Positions 15,735 through 22,090 of a DNA stretch of 29,410 nucleotides are shown piece by piece. The translations under genes were made by a program, and so were the position numbers. This stretch comes from JBGCED01 sp045106055 (lineage in GTDB: Bacteria > Pseudomonadota > Alphaproteobacteria > CBDDJK01). A model generated the notes under the pieces. That model saw only the letters and a program-made list of their open reading frames with translations. It was not told the DNA's origin and made no database searches. Position 1 is the first letter of the stretch. Each line of letters starts with the position of its first letter. Location of the stretch: the NCBI GenBank assembly GCA_045106055.1, contig JBGCED010000001.1, positions 1-29,410 of the forward strand, read 5' to 3'.

Positions 15735-16601
15735 TCAAAAGCCAGCTTCAAATGTGCCAAGCGGATCAAAATTGGTTGGGGCAATTCCATTCATCTGCCC
15801 AACCCAATCCAAACATTGGCGCATCAACACGACTTTTCCCACGCAAATGATCGAAGGCGGGGTGATATTATGTGTCTTAACTGCTTGCGATGCTTCTGCA
15901 AGCGTGGTTTCCAAGATGTTCATGCTGGGCAGGGTTGCATTGCTGATAACCGCCACGGGTTCATCTGCGGCGCGCCCTGCTTTTAATAAATGCTGGGTAA
16001 TTTCAGGCAAATGCTTGATTGCCATATACATGACAATCACCGCAGAACCCGCCGCAACGCCTGGCCAATTAATCGCAGCAGGGGTAAGCCCTGTGCGGTC
16101 ATGGCCCGATAAAAAAATCACCGATTGATTGACATCGCGGTGTGTGACGGGAATCCCTGCATAGGCAAGCCCGCCAATCCCCGCTGAAATGCCTGGAACG
16201 ATGCGGATGGGAATGCCAGCGGCAACCAAGCTTTGCGCTTCTTCGCCGCCACGCCCAAACACAAATGGATCGCCGCCCTTTAAACGCAGCACCCGTTTTG
16301 ATTCGCCCGCAAGCTGGATCAAGCGTTTTGAAATATCAATTTGGGTGGGGGATGGCTTGCCGCCGCGTTTGCCCGCATATTCAATTTCACATTCGGGGTT
16401 TGCCCATGCCAATATTTGCGGATTAACCAGCGCATCATAGACAATAATATCAGCTTGCTGCAAAGCATTTAGCCCATGCAGGGTTAATAATCCAGGATCG
16501 CCCGGCCCGCCGCCCACCAGCCACACCCAGCCTTTTTCAAAGCAGGGCCAATCTTGGGCATTCGGATGATCTGGGTTAATTTTGGGTAAGCTGCCATTCA
16601 T
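15735..16601 (-). CDS. cobA: Uroporphyrinogen-III C-methyltransferase
   Basis: SUMT adds methyl groups at C2 and C7 of uroporphyrinogen III using S-adenosylmethionine, the branch point towards cobalamin and siroheme. It has 288 residues with VGGGPGDPGLLTLHG (29-43), GKRGGKPS (78-84) and RLKGGDPFVFGRGGEEAQ (106-123), all hallmarks of SUMT. It has no CysG-type N-terminal dehydrogenase/ferrochelatase domain. The start is ATG 16601, with no clear Shine-Dalgarno. It is first in the minus-strand cobA-cobB operon and divergent from cbiD. Confidence 0.94.
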   Translation of the reverse strand: MNGSLPKINPDHPNAQDWPCFEKGWVWLVGGGPGDPGLLTLHGLNALQQADIIVYDALVNPQILAWANPECEIEYAGKRGGKPSPTQIDISKRLIQLAGESKRVLRLKGGDPFVFGRGGEEAQSLVAAGIPIRIVPGISAGIGGLAYAGIPVTHRDVNQSVIFLSGHDRTGLTPAAINWPGVAAGSAVIVMYMAIKHLPEITQHLLKAGRAADEPVAVISNATLPSMNILETTLAEASQAVKTHNITPPSIICVGKVVLMRQCLDWVGQMNGIAPTNFDPLGTFEAGF

Positions 16602-16686
16602 TGGAGTAATATCTGTTTGGTTGAATAATGTTTAAGATCATAAAATACCGCGTTTCATTCCATGCTTTTTATACTATATTATTTCA
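16602..16686. promoter_or_regulatory. Divergent cobA/cbiD promoter region
   Basis: Only 85 bp separate the two divergent starts. On the plus strand TATACT at 16670-16675 is a good -10 match but lies 11 bp before the cbiD ATG, which would leave a leader of about five bases; no matching -35 and no Shine-Dalgarno are visible. The gap is too short to hold a complete cobalamin riboswitch and none of its conserved boxes are seen. Confidence 0.4.
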
Positions 16687-17781
16687 ATGGAAAAGAACAG
16701 ATTAACGACAAAATTACGCTTTGGATGGACAACAGGCACTTGTGCAACCGCTGCCTGTCATGCTGCCTTTTATGGCTTGATTGGAAAGCCTGTGCCAAAG
16801 ATTGTTTCCATTTTGACCCCAAGCGGCAAAACAGCCATGCTTGCGGTTGAGGATTTTAAACAAGATTCTGCTGAAGCAGTAAGTGCATCCATCATTAAGG
16901 ATGCGGGGGATGATCCAGATGTAACCCATGGTGCAAAAATCAGCGCAACCCTTGCTTTTCGCCCAGAAGATGATGCGGGCATTCGCTTTTTTGCAGGCAG
17001 CGGGGTGGGAGTTGTTACAAAATCGGGGCTGCCGCTGGCGGTGGGCGAACCTGCGATTAATCCTGTGCCAAGGCAAATGATGATTGATACCATTTGCGCG
17101 CTTGCGGCTGAGTTTGGTGTATCATCTGCGATTAATGTCACGATATCGGTTGAAAATGGCGCGGCGCTTGCGCTTAAAACATGGAATCCGCGCTTGGGGA
17201 TAGAAGGCGGGCTTTCTATTCTTGGAACCAGCGGGGTGGTGCGCCCTTATTCTTGTTCTGCATGGATTGCGTCGATTCATCGCGGGGTGGATGTTGGGAT
17301 CGCCAATCAGCTTGATCATATGATTGCAACGACGGGATCAACCTCTGAGCGCTGCGCTTTAAACCATTATCCTACAACGCCGATTTCCTTGTTGGATATG
17401 GGGGATTTTATCGGGGGATTGCTTAAATATATGCGCAATCATCCACTGCCCAGCCTGACGATTGCGGGGGGCTTTGCCAAATTAACCAAATTTGCACAAG
17501 GTGCAAATGACCTTCACAATGCCCGCGCCCAGCTTGATTTCAAAAAATTGGGCGAGGTTGCGCAAGGGATGGCAGGCATTGATGCGCAGCGGGTTGAATC
17601 CGCAAATACAGCGTATGAGGTTTTGCAGCGTTTGACCCAAGCCGAACGAACAGCATTATGCACCGCGATTGCTGGATTATGCAAACAGCGGGCATTTGAA
17701 TTATTACGCCATGAACACACAAAAATGAACATCATGCTGGTTGCCCGTGATGGCGCTTTATTATATCAAACGGGGTTCTGA
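16687..17781 (+). CDS. cbiD: Cobalt-precorrin-5B C1-methyltransferase CbiD
   Basis: A 364-residue CbiD protein, normal length, which methylates C1 of the corrin precursor. The start MEKNRLTTKLRFGWTTGTC contains the family hallmark GWTTGTCATAA (13-23). Later motifs include the glycine-rich VEDF segment, GSGVGVVTKSGLPLAVGEPAINPVPR and the tail HTKMNIMLVARDGALL. CbiD is the C1 methylase of the anaerobic route but is also used in some bacteria with otherwise aerobic-type genes in place of CobF. Its TGA overlaps the cobK ATG (TGATG). Confidence 0.93.
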   Translation: MEKNRLTTKLRFGWTTGTCATAACHAAFYGLIGKPVPKIVSILTPSGKTAMLAVEDFKQDSAEAVSASIIKDAGDDPDVTHGAKISATLAFRPEDDAGIRFFAGSGVGVVTKSGLPLAVGEPAINPVPRQMMIDTICALAAEFGVSSAINVTISVENGAALALKTWNPRLGIEGGLSILGTSGVVRPYSCSAWIASIHRGVDVGIANQLDHMIATTGSTSERCALNHYPTTPISLLDMGDFIGGLLKYMRNHPLPSLTIAGGFAKLTKFAQGANDLHNARAQLDFKKLGEVAQGMAGIDAQRVESANTAYEVLQRLTQAERTALCTAIAGLCKQRAFELLRHEHTKMNIMLVARDGALLYQTGF

Positions 17782-18563
17782 TGCAGGCTAAAGCCCCCAA
17801 AATTCTGGCACTTGCAGGGACGCAGGAAGCAAGGAAGTTGCTGCCGATCTTGGCAGCATTAAGCGATCATCCCTTAATTGCATCGCTTGCGGGGGTTGGC
17901 AATAATCCAAGGCTTAATTATGGGCATCATATTGAAATGCGCACGGGCGGTTTTGGCGGGATCGCAGGGTTGATTGCTTTTTGCCGCGCGCAGCAAATCA
18001 CCCATATTCTTGATTTAACCCATCCTTATGCAGCAAAGATCAGCGAAAATGCGCGCCAAGCCGCGCTTGCTTTGGGGCTGGATTTTACCCATTATCATCG
18101 CCCTGCATGGCAGCCGCAAGCTGATAATTTATTACCATTATGGCGTGAGTTTGACAGCTTTAACCATATGGCAGATGCGCTTCCTAAAGGCGCGCATTTA
18201 TTTCTGGCTGCGGGGGAGGCAGCGGCAGCGATTTTTAGCAGCAGCACACAAAATGATATTAAGTGCCATTATCGCAGCTTAAAGCCTGCTGCAACGCTTC
18301 TGCCCCCGCATTTTCATCATATTCCCTTTGTGCCGAGCGCCCATGAAAGCCAAGATGAATTGATTGATTTCTTTTGCAAACACACCATTACCCATGTGAT
18401 TTGCAAAAATTCTGGCGGTAAAGACGGGCTTCAAAAATTATATGCAGCCCGCGCGCTTGAGCTTCCAATATGGGTGCTTGCCCGCCCCACAAATCCCAAT
18501 CTTGATGCTTATCGCTTTGATGATTTGGCGCAAATTGAAGCCAAATTTAAAGCGATTCTATAA
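17781..18563 (+). CDS. cobK: Precorrin-6A (cobalt-precorrin-6A) reductase
   Basis: A 260-residue CobK/CbiJ family reductase, usual length, which reduces the macrocycle after C1 methylation using NADPH. Motifs are ILALAGTQEARKL at the N-terminus, the TGGFGG segment, THILDLTHPYAAKISENA (about 74-91), and CKNSGGKDGLQKLYAAR with LPIWVLARP near the C-terminus. The start ATG 17781 shares one base with the cbiD stop, so the pair is translationally coupled. It acts directly after CbiD in the pathway. It ends 8 bp from the convergent aldo/keto reductase gene. Confidence 0.92.
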   Translation: MQAKAPKILALAGTQEARKLLPILAALSDHPLIASLAGVGNNPRLNYGHHIEMRTGGFGGIAGLIAFCRAQQITHILDLTHPYAAKISENARQAALALGLDFTHYHRPAWQPQADNLLPLWREFDSFNHMADALPKGAHLFLAAGEAAAAIFSSSTQNDIKCHYRSLKPAATLLPPHFHHIPFVPSAHESQDELIDFFCKHTITHVICKNSGGKDGLQKLYAARALELPIWVLARPTNPNLDAYRFDDLAQIEAKFKAIL

Positions 18564-18571
18564 TCTTTAAC

Positions 18572-19627
18572 CTAATATCCAATCGGGTTTGCGTTATGAA
18601 TGGCTTCTAATTTACGCAGCAAATCATCAGGCAAGCGCAGTTTTTCTGATTCTACCGCAACCACCAACTGGTCAAAAGTCGTTGCCCCGATAATATTGCT
18701 GGTCACAAAAGGGCGATCATTGACATAGCTGTTTGCCATCATTGCAGGATCAAGCCCATATTCGCGGGCAAGTTCAACATATTTTCGGGTTTCTTGCTGG
18801 GCGCGCTCGGATAGATAGCGCGGGAAATACTGCCCAAACAATGCCATGCGGCTGCCCGCTGGGCGCGCATCATTCAAATATTTGCCTGAAAGCACACCCA
18901 TTGCCAAGGGGGAATAAGCCAGCAAGCCAATATCGGCGCGGCACGCCATTTCCGCAAGCCCAATTTCAAAATCGCGTTTTAATAAATTATAAGGATTTTG
19001 AATGGATTGAACGCGCGGCAAATTATGTTCTTTGGCAAGATTCAAATATTCCATCACGCCCCATGGGGTTTCATTTGAAATGCCAATCGTGCGAACTTTT
19101 CCTTGCTTAACCAAGTCACCAAGCGCATCCAGCGTTTCCAAAATTGGGGTTGCAACCTCATTTTCAAGATGAACATAGCTTAAACGGTCAAACATATTGG
19201 TATTGCGCGCGGGCCAATGGACTTGATAAAGATCAATATAATCAGTATTCAGCCGCTTTAGGCTGGCATCAGCAGCTTCCATCACCGATTGGCGATCAAG
19301 CTTTGTGCCGCTTGGATCAAGATGTGGACGCATATAATTTAAACGGGTTGAAGCGCCCGCGACTTTGGTGGCAAGCACGATTTTGTCACGCTTTTCCTGA
19401 TTTTGGGCAAGCCATTTGCCGATATATGTTTCGGTAAGGCCGTATGTTTCGGCGCGCGGCGGCACACTATACATTTCGGCGGTATCCCAAAAATTCACAC
19501 CATGATCAAGCGCGTAATCCATCTGTTTGAAGGATTCTTCAAGGTTCGTTTGTTCACCAAAAGTCATTGTCCCTAGGCAAATGACCGAAACATCAATGTC
19601 TGAATTTCCAAGTTTTCTTGTGCGCAT
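18572..19627 (-). CDS. tas: Tas-type NADP(H)-dependent aldo/keto reductase
   Basis: A 351-residue aldo/keto reductase with a TIM barrel in the cytosol. It resembles E. coli Tas along its length: LGTMTFGEQ (18-26), TAEMYSVPPRAETYGLTETYIG (49-70), LYQVHWPARNTNMF, SNETPWGVMEYL and NIIGATTFDQL. The catalytic tetrad appears intact as D48, Y53, K88 and H137. The true substrate of Tas proteins is unclear. It ends tail to tail with cobK with no terminator between them, and is divergent from the phosphatase-like gene over a 116-bp spacer. Confidence 0.92.
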   Translation of the reverse strand: MRTRKLGNSDIDVSVICLGTMTFGEQTNLEESFKQMDYALDHGVNFWDTAEMYSVPPRAETYGLTETYIGKWLAQNQEKRDKIVLATKVAGASTRLNYMRPHLDPSGTKLDRQSVMEAADASLKRLNTDYIDLYQVHWPARNTNMFDRLSYVHLENEVATPILETLDALGDLVKQGKVRTIGISNETPWGVMEYLNLAKEHNLPRVQSIQNPYNLLKRDFEIGLAEMACRADIGLLAYSPLAMGVLSGKYLNDARPAGSRMALFGQYFPRYLSERAQQETRKYVELAREYGLDPAMMANSYVNDRPFVTSNIIGATTFDQLVVAVESEKLRLPDDLLRKLEAIHNANPIGY

Positions 19628-19743
19628 TGTTCTAAATTTCGCTTTCTTAATTTTATTTTATTATAACCGAATCACCTTATAGATTATCGAGTCTGAATAT
19701 AGTCTGTTTTTGCTTTCATTAAAAGAGCGGTTATCAAATTAAA
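19628..19743. promoter_or_regulatory. Divergent spacer between tas and the phosphatase-like gene
   Basis: An AT-rich 116-bp gap that must hold both promoters. AGTCTG occurs twice in the same direction (19690-19695 and 19701-19706), 11 bp apart, about one helical turn. No confident -35/-10 pair and only a weak purine stretch before the plus-strand ATG are seen. Confidence 0.3.
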
Positions 19744-20625
19744 ATGTCAAAGCCTGTTTCTGCCCCAGAACATACACTTGCTCAAGATCCTGTATTTAAG
19801 GCAGTAAGCGCAAAAATCCACCATAATAGTTTTGCCAATCTTGATCCAACCCCTGATTATCCTGTAAAGCGCATTTGGGCAATTGGTGCAATTCATGGCG
19901 ATATTGACCAGCTGAAGAAATTACATGGCAAGCTTGCCAGCCGCATCCAGCCAGGCGATTGTGTTATTTATTTGGGCAATTATTTTGGATATGGGAATAA
20001 TGCAATCCGCGTATTTCAAGAATTATTGAATTTTCGCATTTGGTTTCTATCGGGTGCGCCCTATCAAGCGGCACATGATATTGTGTTTTTACGCGGCTGC
20101 CAAGAAGAAATGCTTGCAAAAATGCTGCTGCTAGAGCGCGCGCCAGACCCTGCCAGTATTTTGGATTGGGTGGAACAGCAAGGAATGCACCAGCTGCTGG
20201 AAGGTTTTGGGCTTTCTTGGTCGCTGCTTCGGATTGCTGCGCATGTTGGCGGGCAGGCTTTGCCTGATTGGACAAAGGCAGCACGGGTGCATCTTTATTC
20301 AATGCCAGGCTTTCAAGATTTTATTGGCGGGCTGAAGCGCGCAGCTTACAGCCATCACGCCAAGCTTGCCTTGGTGCATAGCGGCTTTGATCCTGCTTTG
20401 CCTTTAAAAGCACAAAATGATCAGCTATGGTGGGAATGGAAAAAATTTGAACGCTATGAAACATCGCAGGAAAATTACCGCTTAATTGTGCGCGGATATG
20501 ATCCGCTAAATCGCGGTCTATCGCGCGGATTATTTCGCTTATGCGTTGATGGCGGGGCGGGGCGGGGCGGCGAACTTTATGCAACCTTGATCTCCAACAA
20601 AGGCATTGCGCTTCAGTGGTTGTAA
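19744..20625 (+). CDS. Degenerate metallophosphatase-fold protein (probable pseudoenzyme)
   Basis: A 293-residue protein with the frame of a serine/threonine-type metallophosphatase, but with its metal ligands replaced. Where active members have GDxHG it has GAIHG (48-52). GDxxDRG is GNYFGYG (78-84), RGNHE is RGCQE (117-121) and the late VHGH is VRGY (249-252). Only His51 and VHSGF (His212) remain. Flanking structural residues such as GDCVIYLG and the final DGGAGRGGELYATLI are well kept, so the fold should be intact. There is no signal peptide or membrane segment. It is probably a binding or regulatory protein. A recent loss of function is unlikely because the reading frame is whole; an unfamiliar active variant is the alternative. 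Confidence 0.7.
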   Translation: MSKPVSAPEHTLAQDPVFKAVSAKIHHNSFANLDPTPDYPVKRIWAIGAIHGDIDQLKKLHGKLASRIQPGDCVIYLGNYFGYGNNAIRVFQELLNFRIWFLSGAPYQAAHDIVFLRGCQEEMLAKMLLLERAPDPASILDWVEQQGMHQLLEGFGLSWSLLRIAAHVGGQALPDWTKAARVHLYSMPGFQDFIGGLKRAAYSHHAKLALVHSGFDPALPLKAQNDQLWWEWKKFERYETSQENYRLIVRGYDPLNRGLSRGLFRLCVDGGAGRGGELYATLISNKGIALQWL

Positions 20626-20629
20626 GCTT

Positions 20630-20672
20630 GGGGGTTATAAGGCTGGGGTTGTAGGGCTGGGGTTGTAGGGGG
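20630..20672 (+). repeat. G-rich 14-bp tandem repeat, possible G-quadruplex
   Basis: The unit GGCTGGGGTTGTAG occurs twice back to back (20641-20654 and 20655-20668), with a degenerate copy before it and a GGGGCTAG remnant after it. G-runs of 5, 4, 3, 4 and 5 occur at 20630-20672. The last four, with loops of 5, 2 and 5 nt, meet the usual G-quadruplex rule. It lies just after the phosphatase-like gene stop. Confidence 0.65.
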
Positions 20673-20699
20673 CTAGTGCTTTTCAGTAAGCGAGAAAAA

Positions 20700-20731
20700 G
20701 CGTGCGACTGCACGCCGCCGCCAATGCGGCG
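20700..20731 (+). promoter_or_regulatory. Abutting GC-rich hairpins
   Basis: GCGTGC-GACT-GCACGC (20700-20715) is followed with no gap by CGCCGC-CAAT-GCGGCG (20716-20731), each a perfect 6-bp stem with a 4-nt loop. CACGCCGC can instead pair with GCGGCGCGTG (20741-20750). The T7 run 39 nt later is too far for a simple terminator from these two stems, but a refolded form could act as one. Confidence 0.55.
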
Positions 20732-20912
20732 AAAGCCTTTGCGGCGCGTGAGCGGAATAAAAGCGACTGTTTTTTTAATGGACAAATCCCAAATATGATT
20801 TATGGTGTATTTCGGTTTTATGGGGGGGGAAGCCTTATCATAAAGACAAAATGGTGTCACCATAAGCTGCATTAACAGCTAGGGGTCACTTCAACTTTAA
20901 ATGATTGGTTTC

Positions 20913-20933
20913 GTTAAGTGAAATTTGCTTAAC
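20913..20933 (+). promoter_or_regulatory. Inverted repeat near the tctC start (possible operator)
   Basis: GTTAAG and CTTAAC are separated by 9 bp, 20 bp before the tctC ATG. Flanking T/A bases extend the symmetry with one mismatch. It does not match the palindrome at 29326-29357, so a different regulator or simple RNA structure is possible. Confidence 0.35.
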
Positions 20934-20952
20934 AAATAAGGGAGATAAATAA

Positions 20953-22032
20953 ATGAAATTTTTACATAAGCTTGTGCTTGGAATTGGCGCACTTGGAATC
21001 AGCTTTTCTGCAAATGCTGCGGTTGATATGTCAGGTAAAACTGTTGAATGGGTTATCCCATTTTCAGAAACAGGTGGTTCAGCCAAATGGGCAAATTTTT
21101 TCGCACCGCTGCTTTCAGAAGCACTTCCAGGGCAGCCAACCGTGGTTGTGAAATTCATGCCTGGGGCTGGATCAACAAAAGGCGCAAACTGGTTTCAAGC
21201 GCAAACCGATGGCGATGGCACACTGCTATTTGGTTCGTCAGGATCAACGCAATTTCCTTATCTGCTCGATGATCCGCGTGTTCGCTATGAATATAAAGAT
21301 TGGAATGCGGTAATGGCAACGGGTACAGGCGGGGTTGCTTATCTTAATGCTGAAGATGGTGCCAAATTTGACGGTTCTGCCAATGCTTTAAAAGGCACAA
21401 ATTTTATCTATGGATCACAAGGGGCAACCCGTCTTGATCTTGTGCCGCTTCTGGCATGGAAAATGCTTGGCATGAATGTTGAGCCTGTGTTTGGCATTCA
21501 AGGTCGCGGCGATGGTCGTTTGATGTTTGAACGCGGTGAAGCCAATATTGATTATCAAACATCTTCGGGATATCTTGGTGGATCAATGGATATGGTCGAT
21601 GCAGGAACCGCCGTGCCGATGATGACATGGGGCGCACTTGATTATGATGGTAACATCGTCCGTGATCCAACATTTCCAGAGATTGCAACATTCAAAGAAG
21701 TTTGTGAAGCGACAGAAGGTTGTGAAACAGCGGGCGAGGAATGGGATGCATGGAAAGCATTTTTTGTAGCAGGTTTTCCATCACAAAAAATTGCGTTCTT
21801 GCCAGCAGGCACAGCACAAGACATCATCGACACTTTCACCAAAGCTTTTGAAGATGTAAAAGCACGGCCAGATTTTGCTGAAATTTCAGCAAAACGCGTT
21901 GGAGAATATCCAATGTTTACAGGCATGGGCGCGCAAACAGCGCTTGATCAAGCCACAAATATTGATGCTTCAGCCAAGGCATTCGTTGTGAATTGGCTTG
22001 AAGAAGATTATGGCGTCAAGCTTGAAAAATAA
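20953..22032 (+). CDS. tctC: TTT-family periplasmic substrate-binding protein (TctC/Bug-like)
   Basis: A 359-residue secreted binding protein. The N-terminus MKFLHKLVLGIGALGISFSANA is a clear signal peptide with cleavage likely after ANA (22). The mature part starts with a Bug/TctC-like layout: VEWVIPFSETGGSAKWA (31-47), a loop normally contacting the carboxylate ligand, and MPGAGSTKGANWF (69-81). Two cysteines (251, 257) in a short acidic insertion may form a disulfide. The Shine-Dalgarno GGGAG is 8 nt before the ATG. It is first in the operon, upstream of the membrane subunit. The sequence is divergent from classic TctC, so the ligand cannot be named. Confidence 0.85.
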   Translation: MKFLHKLVLGIGALGISFSANAAVDMSGKTVEWVIPFSETGGSAKWANFFAPLLSEALPGQPTVVVKFMPGAGSTKGANWFQAQTDGDGTLLFGSSGSTQFPYLLDDPRVRYEYKDWNAVMATGTGGVAYLNAEDGAKFDGSANALKGTNFIYGSQGATRLDLVPLLAWKMLGMNVEPVFGIQGRGDGRLMFERGEANIDYQTSSGYLGGSMDMVDAGTAVPMMTWGALDYDGNIVRDPTFPEIATFKEVCEATEGCETAGEEWDAWKAFFVAGFPSQKIAFLPAGTAQDIIDTFTKAFEDVKARPDFAEISAKRVGEYPMFTGMGAQTALDQATNIDASAKAFVVNWLEEDYGVKLEK

Positions 22033-22042
22033 CTTTATTATA

Positions 22043-22070
22043 AAGCTTCAGCAGAATTTCTGCGGAGCTT
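22043..22070 (+). promoter_or_regulatory. Intercistronic hairpin between tctC and tctAB
   Basis: A two-part stem: AAGCT/AGCTT outside (plus a T-G and a C-G pair), one bulged A, then GCAGA/TCTGC with an ATT loop. It lies 11 nt after the tctC stop. No T-run follows, so it is not a terminator. Such hairpins often protect the upstream mRNA, allowing more binding protein than membrane protein; that role is inferred. Confidence 0.5.
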
Positions 22071-22090
22071 CATAATTTCAGGTATGATTT

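Larger units (their letters stand above)
20626..20952 (+). promoter_or_regulatory. 327-bp non-coding leader of the TTT operon
   Basis: No credible gene lies here. In order it holds the G-rich repeat, two abutting GC-rich hairpins (20700-20731), a third G/C block (20741-20750) that can pair with 20711-20718, a T7 run (20770-20776), a G8 run (20822-20829), an inverted repeat TGGTG-T-CACCA (20852-20862), AGCTG/CAGCT (20865-20880) and GTTAAG/CTTAAC (20913-20933). The last lies close to the Shine-Dalgarno GGGAG of tctC. The operon promoter must be here but I cannot place it with confidence. Confidence 0.5.

Noticed and set aside
15727..15750. GAAGCTGG resembling the B12-riboswitch box
   Set aside because: It encodes the end of CobA (EAG) and none of the other conserved riboswitch elements is nearby; only 7 nt separate cobA and cobB.
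20321..20872. 183-codon minus-strand frame across the phosphatase-like gene end and the leader
   Set aside because: Antisense over its first half and low-complexity over the G-rich repeat; no start signal.
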